Source: Paenibacillus sp. FSL R5-0623 (GTDB lineage Bacteria > Bacillota > Bacilli > Paenibacillales > Paenibacillaceae). From it: a stretch of DNA of 64,000 nucleotides. The DNA is taken from the NCBI RefSeq assembly GCF_037974265.1, contig NZ_CP150233.1:2790001-2854000 (forward strand), given 5' to 3'. Position 1 is the first letter of the stretch; every line of letters starts with the position of its first letter. Positions 40,601-52,600 of the stretch are shown in pieces. A program made the position numbers and the translations under genes. The notes under the pieces are model-generated. The model was not told where the DNA came from, did not search any database, and saw nothing but the letters and a program-made list of their open reading frames with translations.

Positions 40601-43600
40601 GACATGGCAGCTTTATAGAGGATTTTGATCGTTTCGATCCTCTGTTTTTTAATATATCCGGCGTGGAAGCCACCTATATGGACCCACAGCAGCGCATTTT
40701 TTTGGAGGAGTCCTGGAAGGCGCTTGAAGATGGCGGTTATGCTGGCAAAAAGGCCGAGGGCCTTCAATGTGGTGTCTATGTAGGCTGCAGCGGCATGGAT
40801 TATCAAAGCATATTTGGACATGAGGGCCCTCCGCAGGCTTTCTGGGGGAACGCCAATTCTATTGTGCCTGCTCGCATAGCCTATTACCTGAATCTGCACG
40901 GTCCGGCCATTACAGTGGATACAGCCTGTTCCAGTTCATTGGTGGCCATTCATCTAGCATGTCAAGGATTATGGTCAGGCGAGACGAATATGGCTCTTGC
41001 CGGAGGTGTATTCATCCAGTCCACCCCTGGATTCTACATTGCCTCCAATCGAGCGGGAATGCTGTCTTCAACAGGACGGTGTCATACCTTTGATGAAGCT
41101 GCAGATGGTTTTGTTCCAGGAGAAGGGGCAGGGGTTGTTATCCTGAAAAGGCTTAGCGAGGCGCTGGATGACGGTGACCAGATTTACGGAGTCATTCGAG
41201 GGAGCGGAATAAACCAGGATGGGTCCACCAATGGAATTACGGCTCCCAGTGCGAAATCCCAGGAACGGCTTGAGCAGAACGTATATGAGACTTTTAATAT
41301 TAATCCTGAACACATCCAGCTGGTCGAGGCTCATGGGACAGGGACCAGGCTGGGAGACCCGATTGAGTTCAATGCATTGACGCAGGCGTTCAGAAAACAT
41401 ACGGACCAAAAACAGTTCTGTGCGATCGGCTCGGTAAAAAGCAATATCGGTCATACGGCCACGGCAGCCGGAGTAGCGGGTTTGTTTAAAATTATGCTGG
41501 GGATGCGTCATCAAAAAATAGCCCCCTCCATTCATTTTCATCAAGCCAACAGCCAGATTGCCTTAAATGACAGCCCGTTCTATATCCCTACAGCCACGAT
41601 GGAATGGAAAGCCGGGTCAAGTGGCAGAAGATGTGCTGCAATCAGTTCATTTGGTTTCAGTGGTACGAATGCACATATGGTCATTGAGGAGGGACCGCTG
41701 CAATCCAGAGCGTCAGAGCCGATGCCGGGATATTTGATTGCACTTTCAGCCCGTACCGCCGAACAATTGCGTCAGCAGGTTGAACAACTCATCGCCTACG
41801 GAATACAATTGCCGGAACTGGATTGCGGTAACTTGAGCTACACGCTGTTATTGGGACGCAAACATATGGATTTCCGCCTCGCCTGTGTGACCCGAAGTCT
41901 GAATGAAGCGATGACTATACTTCAACGCTGGTTGGATAAGGGAAGTGCACCACAGGTTCGGGTTTCACAAGGAACACCGGACACTTCACATGAGCACTCC
42001 TCATTACAGCGATATGGGAATGAATGTTTGCGGAGTTGTCAGAAGACGACACATGCAAGCGAATATTTAGAACATCTGGGTACTGCAGCGGATCTGTATA
42101 TCCAGGGATATGAACTTGATTATGATCTGTTGTTTGAGCAGGGTCACTATTGGACCATATCCTTACCCACCTATCCTTTTGCCAGAGAGCGGTATTGGGT
42201 GGAGCACGAAGAAATGAATTGCTCACCATTAATAGAAAAACCAACAATAGTTAAACCATCAAATGAGAGCATATCACTGCACTCCATGCTGCACCACAAC
42301 CGTTCGGATCTGCTGCGGGGCCAGTGGTACAGTAGTCAGTTCAATGGCAATGAGCCTTTCCTAAGCGATCATGTGGTACAGGGGCACAAGCTGCTTCCAG
42401 CTGTTGTTCAGCTGGAAATGGCCCGGGCAGCAGCGGCGCATGCAGCGAATTGGCCTCCGCTCACACACAGTCTGCTGCTGCGGCATGTAATGTGGAGCAG
42501 ACCGCTCGTTGTTGGAGAGGAGCCTGTGGAGGTTCATCTGGCGCTTGAGGCTGAGGCAGATGGAAGCCTGTCCTATGGAGTCTCGGCAGCGCCAGCAAAT
42601 GAGTCTGCAATTGAATCTGGAGAAGCGGTGTATAGTCAAGGGCGTGTAAGTGTGGGACGACCTCTCGCAGAAGCCGTGCAAACCTTGGATTTGCAGGCTG
42701 TACGCAGCCGGTGTACAGAGGGACAGGCCAGTGGAGCAGTTTGTTATGAAGCATTCCGAAAACTAGGTCTGGAGTACGGTCCGTCCCATCAGACCATTGC
42801 CGAATTGCAATGGGGGGCAAACGAGGCCTTGGCGCAGCTGCGTCTGCCACAAGCGTTCTTCGAAGGGCAAGCGGACACTGTGCTGCATCCCGGTATGGTG
42901 GATGGGGCCTTGCAAGCATCCATCGCCCTGCTGGCCGGAGATCAGATCGCGGAAGTGCTGAGATCCACTACTCTGGAGGGTGCAGTAAGCTTGGAGAGCA
43001 CGGCCCTTGCGAGCAGAACAGAACGACATGGGAACCCGCCCGCTTCCGCGCCGCTGCCTTTTGCGCTGGAGGAGGCGGAAGTGATATCTCCTTGTCAGGC
43101 GCACATGTGGGCGGTGGTGCGTGTTCGCTCCTCCGCAGCGGAGGCTAGCGTCCGTAAACTGGATCTGGAGCTGTGCGATTCAGAGGGACAGGTTTGCATT
43201 CGACTGCGGGGCGTGACCTCGCGTGTACCCGAAAGCCGGGAAGGTGTGCTGCTGGTGCAGCCCGAGTGGCAGGAGCTGCCGAAGCACTCCCTACCGGCTG
43301 AAGCTGTGGGGGGTGAACCCGCGGTGCTGCTGTGTGATTGGGCCCCACAAGACTTCGCGGCTGCGGATGTGTCCTGGAAGCAGATGGTGTTAACGGGGTC
43401 GTTGGAGGCGCGGTACGGACAGGCTGTTCAGGTCATTCTGCACCATGTGCAGCAGCAGCTTGCGATGCAGCGAAGCCACCGGATGGCTGTGCAGGTCGTC
43501 GTGGCGGGAGATGAACAAGGAAGACGGTTCGCCGGCCTGAGCGGGCTGCTGCGGACGGTGCGACTGGAGCATCCGGGCTGTCTGGCACAGCTTGTCGAAG

Positions 43601-46600
43601 TCCAGCCAGAGACATCGGCCGCTATATTGACCGAGCAGTTGCACCAGTGTGCGCTCCATGCGGAGGAGAGCCATCTGCGTTGGGAAGCGGGTGAGCTGAA
43701 GCGAGCGGGCTGGCAGGTGGTCGACGTGGACAGGGATGAGAACGTGGACACGAATGCAATGACAAATAGGAATGCAGAGACAGAGGTGAAGACAAAGCGG
43801 AAGACCAGTGTCCCACGGTTGTCTCCTTGGAGAGACGGAGGCGTGTACGTCATTACAGGCGGAGCCGGTGGCTTGGGACGGATATGGGCCCGGGAGATTT
43901 CAGCCCAAACGGAAGGCAGTACGCTCATATTGACTGGCCGATCCCCGGCGATGCCAGAGGCGGTACAGCGAGAGATGGCGCAGCTTCCTGCCCGGGTGCT
44001 TTATGAAGCAGTGGACGTTACCGATCGGGAGGCGGTCCACGGACTGTTCGGGCGTATCCGTCAGCAGTATGGCCGGGTGAACGGGGTGCTGCATTGTGCC
44101 GGAGAAATCCGGGACAGTCTAATGCGATACAAAACGGAATCCGACTGGCAGGCCGTGCTGGCCCCGAAAGTAAACGGTATACGGAATCTGGAAGAAGCGA
44201 TCGGGACCGAAGCGCTGGATGTGCTGTTGCTGTTCTCCTCGGGTGCAGCGGTGACGGGGAATGCAGGGCAGGGTGATTATGCCGCCGCGAATGGGTATAT
44301 GGATGCGTATGCGGTGAACCGAAATGCGCGGATGAAACGCGGGGAGTGTCAAGGGCGAACCTTGTCCATTAACTGGCCGTTGTGGGAAGAAGGCGGGATG
44401 CAGCTGGAGGAAGAGGGGAAGCAGCGTCTGTGGAAACAGCATGGACTAAGACCGCTGGGAACCGCGTCGGGAGTAAAGGCGTTGTATCAGGCCTGGGAGA
44501 GTGGAAGCAGTCAGGTAGCGGTGGCGGAAGGCAAGCTGTCGGTGCTGCGAAGAAGCCTACTGGAGCCGGGATATTCGGGGTCGGGCCAACCGATCGAGCC
44601 GGTAAAGTCAGACAAGCTTGGATCGATGTCGGAACCGTTATCCACCAAGCTTGGAGCCCCTCTGGCGAGAGGCATGACTCAGCAGGAAGCTATAGCGATG
44701 CTCACGTTGGAAGTGGCCGCTTTGTTGAACGTAGGGGAGCAGGACGTGGACCCGGACATGGACTGGAGTGAATATGGTTTGGACCTGGTGCAATGGAGTG
44801 AGCTTTCCCGCAGACTGCTAACTCGGCATGGATGGGACATTTCTGCAGACACACTCTTGGAACACTTGAACATGAGTCAAACTGTCCAGCAAGTTACCGG
44901 TCAGATCCACCCGATGGGGAAGGAGCGAATGGACCTGCATAAAAAAGAAGAGAACCTTGGCCTTGTTCATAAGAATGATGCTGATTTGCGAGTAAAAACA
45001 GTTCAATTTCTGCAAGAGCGTTTAGCCCGTGTCATCGGTCTTCCGAAATCAAGGATTGACGTAGATACTGCAATGGATCGATACGGGATAGATTCGTTAC
45101 TTATTATGCAAATGACTACCAATTTGGAAGAACAGTTTGGTCTCTTGCCCAAAACACTTTTTTTCGAGTATCAGACCCTTCGGGCTCTGAGCGAATATTT
45201 TCTTGAGCACCATCATGAACCATTGCGACTCATTTTAGGGGAAGAACTTCCTGAGGAATCCGATGGTATATCTCGTGCTTCGGTTGCTGTACAGAATCCG
45301 GGGATAGAGGACGTTAAATCTAAGGGCATTTTACGCCAAAAGAGGACGTTAAAGAATCAACAAGCTACTAATCCAGAGTCGAAGAACGTTGGTTCATTGA
45401 AATCTTTGAATCCAATTGAATCATCCAATCGGGTTCAAGAGGATGAGGAGAAGCAGGATATCGCCATTATTGGTGTGGCGGGAAGGTACCCGGGAGCACG
45501 GAACATCCATGAGTTTTGGGAGAATCTGCGCAGTGGAACGGATAGCATTACCGAGATTCCATCTGAACGCTGGGACCAGGAGCAGGTATATGATTCAGCG
45601 CCGGGCACACCGGGCAAGACCTATGGACGTTGGGGCGGATTTCTGGACGGTGTGGACGAATTCGATCCGTTGTTCTTCCAGATTTCTCCTCGGGAAGCCG
45701 AGATGATGGACCCGCAGGAACGATTGTTCATGCAGTGTGTGTACGAGACGATTGAGGATGCGGGGTATACGCGGGAGCGTTTGGCTGCCGACATCGTGGG
45801 TGTATACGTGGGTGTGATGTACGAGGAATACCAGCTGTACGGGGCCGAGTCCTCGATTGCACTCTCCGGTAATCCGGCGTCCATCGCCAACCGGGTGTCG
45901 TATTTCTGTAATTTCCGCGGACCGAGTCTGGCGGTGGATACGATGTGTTCATCTTCGCTGACCTCCATTCATCTGGCGTGCCAGAGTTTAAGACAGAATG
46001 AGTGTCAGGTTGCGGTCGCAGGCGGGGTGAATGTGTCGGTCCACCCGAACAAATATATCATGTTGTCTCAAGGACGATTCCTGTCTAGCAAAGGTCGCTG
46101 TGAGAGCTTTGGTGAAGGGGGCGACGGGTATGTGCCGGGGGAAGGCGTGGGCGCGGTCCTGTTAAAACCGCTTGCACGAGCCGTTGCAGACGGGGACCGG
46201 ATTTACGGCGTGATCAAAGGGTCGGCCTTGAATCACGGTGGAAAAACAAACGGATATACCGTGCCGAATCCCAACGCCCAGGCGGACGTCATCGGCCGGG
46301 CCTTGCGTGAGGCGGGCGTTGACCCGCGGACGATCAGTTATGTGGAAGCCCATGGCACAGGTACGTCGCTCGGTGACCCCATCGAGATTGCGGGGCTGAG
46401 TAAAGCTTTTCAGCAAGATCCGTCGGAAGAGGCCTACTGTGCGATTGGTTCAGCGAAATCCAATATCGGACATGCAGAGAGCGCAGCAGGCATCGCGGGA
46501 GTCACCAAGGTACTGCTGCAATTACAGCATGGAGAGCTGGCGTCGTCCCTGCATGTGCAGCAAACCAACCCGCATATTGACTTTAGTCAAACCCCATTCA

Positions 46601-49600
46601 CGGTCCAGCGGGAGTTAGACGTTTGGGAACGTCCGAGAGTGGACGGTCAGATCGTACCGCGACGGGCGGGAATTTCCTCGTTTGGTGCAGGTGGATCGAA
46701 TGCTCATCTCATTTTGGAGGAATACCGGGAACCCGACCTGATGCGTGAAAAGATGAATGAGCAAAACAAGCAAAACGAGCAAAATGAAGTGCCAGGGATG
46801 ATCGTGCTGTCAGCGAAGAACGAGGAACGGCTGGTCGTGCAAGCCCGTCAGCTGCGAGATGCACTCCGTACCGGGCAGAGCAGCTGGAAAGTGAGGGAGA
46901 TCGCCTATACACTGCAAACCGGACGTGAAGCAATGGAGGCACGGCTGGGTGTGCTGGCGCAAACAATGGAGGAGCTGCTTGCCAAGCTGGACAGCTATGT
47001 GGAACAGGTGGGTCAGGCGGAACCAGCAGGCAAAGGAAGCTTGTACTATCAGGGGCATGTGAAGCAAGGGCAGGAGCATCCGGGTTGGTTAACCGATGAG
47101 GAAGACATGAAAGAGAATGTGAAACGCTGGCTGTCCCAGGGTCGTTATGAGCATGTACTGGACGCGTGGACACGAGGGGCAGTGATTCAGTGGATGGAGC
47201 TATACGGGGACAACAGACAGCAGCACCCGCGCCCAGTCAGTCTGCCCGCGTATCCGTTTGCACGAAATCGCTACTGGGCTCCAAAGAAAACCGAGTTGGT
47301 ATCGTCCAGCGCGGTTGGTACGAACGGATCAGCCATGCTCCATCCACTTTTGCATAGCAATACTTCGGATCTTCAAGAGCAGCGGTACACTTCACTCTTT
47401 ACAATGGACTCGCCTATGCTTATGGATATCAATAAAGAGCAAACAACAAAATTATTGCCCGACTTGCTTCATCTGGAAATCGCCTATGCAGCTCTGGATT
47501 TGGCCATACCTGATAATCATGATTCAGCAGAATCGGCATTATCGATCCAATTGCAGGATGTGATATGGGACAACCCTATTTATGTGTCTGATCAGCCACT
47601 TCCGTTACACATCTCATTGCAATCCGAATCACACTTAACAGTGGGATACGTCATATATGGTGAAAATGTAGGGGGATTTCAACCCGTATATAGTAGCGGA
47701 ATGGCCAAAAAGGTGGCTTCAGAGTTCACAGGATCAGATGCTCTGGAGATTGATTCTATCGATATGCTCTACACCGCTGAGCTGGATTCGTCAATCACTG
47801 CTTTTGCGAACCATGCTTCGAAGTCAGCCTTGTCCTCATCTCCTTATGCGGTAGAACGTATATACGGGGGGGAAGACCATATTCTGATCAAGTTTGAAGA
47901 TGCAACGGATGTGTTATCTATACCACCAGTGTACAAACTGCCAGTAGATGCAATTCACCTTGCCGTTTATGGGGGGCTAGGCTGGACAGAAATTGAAAAT
48001 GAAGCAAAGCAGCAGTTGGATATGTCTGCTTCACGTCCTGTTTACATTCAATCCCTTCAAAGACTTGATGCAATAGGCGCATCAAATATTTCTTGGGCGA
48101 GAGTAGACAGAAGAGAACGGATGAATGGGGCGTCAGGACTTGAAGTGTTGGACATTCGTTTGTATTCATCAGAAGGACGCGCAGTGTTGAAGATTCAGGG
48201 ATTAGAAGCAGGCTTTACAGCCATGTCGCAGGGGACAGAAAACGACGGAATAGCGGTACATTCGAATGCTGCAACTACAAGTGCAGGTGCATTTGTACTT
48301 GAATCTTCATTCGGTGAATCCGAGAAAGAAACCGTGATCCTCTCCAAAGAAGTTTCATCTGCTTCCATGGCTTCTCGCCGGAGGCCGGAGCTCCTGGGCC
48401 TAACAACGTCTGAGTGTGTAAGGTGGGAGTTAAAAGAACTGGCAGGCCAAACGTTGAAAATTCCAAGGGAACTGATTGATGGCAATGAAAATCTTGCCGA
48501 ATATGGATTTGATTCCATTAGCCTGACTGAATATGCAACGGTTCTTAATCAGCATTTTGGAATGGATCTGGCACCATCCATATTTTTCGATCACACCACA
48601 CTTCATGAATTGGCTCATTATCTGGAGCGAGAATTCGAGCAGACCATCACGGATCAATATGCAGATCACGACATTCAAACGGGAGAAAAACATACAGAGC
48701 AAGCCGCACCGTTAAAAAGCAAAGTGGCACAGCATCGTTCCAAAGCCCGAAAGCCTAACGCCCAGAGACAAGTATCTGGCAAGTACTGGCGTTTGGGAGA
48801 TACACGACGAATGCAAGCGGCTGATGAACCTGTTGCCATTATTGGTATCAGCGGACGATTTCCCGAAGCGCGCAATGTAGATGAGATGTGGTCGATTCTC
48901 GTAAATGGGCAAACGGCTGTTAAGACCGTTCCCTCGGATCGATTCACCAGCAGTAAAAAGGATGCTACTTGGAAATGCGGTCTTGTGCCAGGGATACGAG
49001 AGTTTGATCCCCGCTTTTTCGAAATCTCTCCACGCGAGGCCGAGAGCATGGACCCACGTCAGCGATTGCTATTGCAAGAATCCTGGAGAGCGCTTGAGGA
49101 TGCCGCTTATGGCAAAAAACAACTTTCCTCCGGTCGGGTCGGCATGTTTGTAGGAGTGGAGAATAATGAATATTTGCAGTTTGTCGGCCTGGATGGACCG
49201 CTTACGTCCAATCACAATGCCATTCTGGCCGCCCGGTTGGCGTATCTGTTGGACCTGAATGGCCCGAATATGGCGATCAATACCGCTTGTTCTTCGGGTC
49301 TCGCGGCTGTTCATCAAGCTTGTGCCAGCCTGCGGGCGGGAGAGTGCGACACAGCTCTTGCGGCAGGAGTAAGCCTGCTGCTCACTGAGCAGGGGTTCGA
49401 AGCGATGTCCCAAGCAGGCATGTTGTCTGAGGATGGTCGCTGTTATGCGTTCGACCAGCGTGCCAATGGCATGGTGCCGGGAGAAGCGATCGCGGTTGTT
49501 GTATTAAAGACTTTATCACAGGCTGAGGCGGATGGAGATTCGATCTACGGGATCATTCGGGGCAGTGGCCTGAACTATGATGGCAAAACGAATGGAATCA

Positions 49601-52600
49601 CCGCGCCAAGTGGTGTGGCACAGACGGCGTTAATGAATGAGGTATATGCCCGGTATGGCATTCGGGCGGAGGACATGCAGTACATTGTGACCCACGGGAC
49701 GGGAACACGCCTCGGAGACCCGGTCGAAATCAAGGCTTTGCAGGAAGCCTATAAAGGACGGAATATGGCGCCAGGTTCCTGTGCGTTAACATCGGTAAAA
49801 ACGAATTTGGGTCATACCCTCGCTGCATCCGGTGTGGTGAGCCTGATTAGTCTGGTACAGGCGATGCGTTATGAGACGATCCCGGCAAGTCTGCACTGTG
49901 AGGAAGAGAGTGAATATATCCGGTGGTCGGAGGGGCCGTTTTATGTAAACAAAAGCAAACGGCCTTGGCCACGAACGGAGCAGGGCAGGTTGGGCGCGGT
50001 AAGTGCTTTTGGCATGAGTGGAACCAACGTGCATGTCGTGGTGGAAAGTTATGAAGGCAACGGGCAAAAACAAATGGCTGGAAATACAGCGCCTTATTAT
50101 TTGCTGGCACTGTCCGCCAAAACGGAAGAGGCACTACATCGCAAGGTGGAGGACATGATCGCCGTGCTGGAACGTGAAGAGGAGCCGGATCTGGCGGCAA
50201 TCAGTTACACGCTCCTGGAGGGACGACAGCATTTCCGTCACCGTTGTGCGGTGGTTGTACAGTCCCGGGCGGATGCTATGCATGTCTGGAAACAGTTCGG
50301 TACGAAAGAAAATAACGGGAAGATGTTTCGCGGGACAGTGGGCCGGGAGTTCACTGAACAGCGCATTGTTCGGGAACACGGTCATGAGCTTTTGCATCAA
50401 CTTCAGCATGGAACTCAAGCGATCGCAACCGGGGCATACCGTGACATTCTTCATGTGCTGGCGGATTTATACTGTCAGGGTTACGCATTGGATTGGATGA
50501 ATATGTACGGTGAGTCTGTTCCTGAACGCATTCATTTGCCTTCATATCCGTTTGCCCAGGAAGAATACTGGGTGACCCAGTCATCACCTGAAGCAAGCCG
50601 GTTGAACGAGCAGCTTCTTACAGCAAAGCTCCACCCGCTTGTACACCGGAATACGTCAACGCTGCGCGAACAGCGTTATAGCTCTGTTTTTGCACAGGAA
50701 GATCCGTTGTTACATGACCCTATGGAATCGGGTTACCAATGTTTGCCGGATTCAGCCCACTTGGAGATGGCCCGGGCTGCTGCGCAATATGCGTTAAAGG
50801 GAGCGGGCGAGATGAACCAGGCCCCGGTCCGGATGAAGCTGACCGAGCATCAATGGGTCAATCCGGTTGTGGTGACAGAGCAGGCGATGGAAGTTCATTT
50901 GGCCATTATTCCAGAATCAGATCAATCTTTAATCTATGAAATATTCAGTGAACGAGCTGACGGTGATGAAGAGTTGTGGAGCAGGGGCCGTATTGAATAT
51001 GAATCACAGGAATTCGTGAGTCCGCCTATGGACATGCAGTCCATCACTGAAAGATGCACACATTTGGAGACTGCAAACCTCTCTTCAGAACTTAAAGGAT
51101 CATCCATTGTTTGTTGTTATACCGGCGAAAATGAAGTGTTAATAAAGCTTTCAGCTGAAATTAATGCTCAGGATCGGACTTTGTTATATACTCCAAAGTT
51201 ACTGACTGAAGCTGTATCACTGGCAGCAAACATCTTTGAGACAAGATCAGTAAAGGCAGCAGATTATCTTAACAAGGCCATGCTAGCAAGAGAGGCCGGC
51301 GAATCGAGTGTACATGAAGTGCTGAGTAAAGAACAAAAACATACTTGGCTCTCTATGGAATCCATGGAGTTTACGGCAGATCACTTGCAGCATCCGTTGT
51401 GGATGTGGATCAGGGAGTTGGATTCCGGGCTGGATGTTACTTTCTGTGATGAGAAAGAACAGGTAGTTGCACACATGGCTGGATTACAGGTCCAAAAGAA
51501 TTTGATGACAAAAGATATGCCGGAGGACATGAAAAGAAAGGAGATAGAATGTAAGGTCGCTGATGATAGCCTTCTGATGGCTTTTGAGGAAATCTGGGAA
51601 GAATCGGAGCCAGAACTTTATCATGAAGAGAACCCACAGACCATATTATGTGTACTTTCCCGTCAGGAGAATCAGGAGAGGTTCATTTCACTGATGAAAC
51701 ATCACAATCCTGAGATCCAGCTGGTCTTCATCGATCCGGGAATGTGGGAAAAAGAGACGGATCTTGATCATCATGCGAAGTACAGGGAAGCGCTTCAGGA
51801 GATCAGCCAGCAATATGGGAATGTGGATACGGTACTACATTTGTCGGCACTGGAGGAGCCACTACTGCTGCAAGACACGAAGCCAATTTTACTTTTGCTT
51901 CAGGCATTGGCAGCAGAGAAGATCAAGCCTGGCCGAATTCTGCTCGCCGGGGAATATAGAACAGGAATCGAACGTTGTTACCTAGATGCATGGATTGGTT
52001 TTGAGCGTTCACTTGGGCTTGTTATGCCCCATACGAAATTACAAGTGATCAGCAGCGATAAACCATCCAGTAACGAAGTGAACTGGAAAAGGTGGAGTGA
52101 ACGGCTGTGGCAAGAATTAAGGTCGAACCAGCGGTGTAGCGTGCGGTATGAGAATGATCTGCGCAAAGTAAGCCGTATCAGACCAATCCCGCCTGCCGAG
52201 CATTACAAACAGGGGACAGAATACGTGTTGCCAGGAAAGACATATTTGATAACGGGCGGATTGGGAGGAATTGGCCTCGCTTTTGCCAGAGCATGGGCTC
52301 CGCTGGGAGTAAATCTGGTGTTGATGGGCCGATCTTCTCTGGATTCCGTGAAGCAGCATAGGCTCGATGAATTGATCGAGGCGGGAAGTCAGGCTATGTA
52401 TGTTCAGGCTGATGTTGCCGTACTGGAACAAGTCGAAGAAGCGGTGCGGGCTGTCAAAAGCAAATTTGGCACTATTCACGGACTGATCCACGCCGCCGGG
52501 ATTGAAAGTCGGGTAAGTGTGCTGGATAAATCAGCAGCTGATTTTGAACGTGTGCTTGCTCCCAAAATTTGTGGAACATTGGCATTGGACAAAGCACTGG

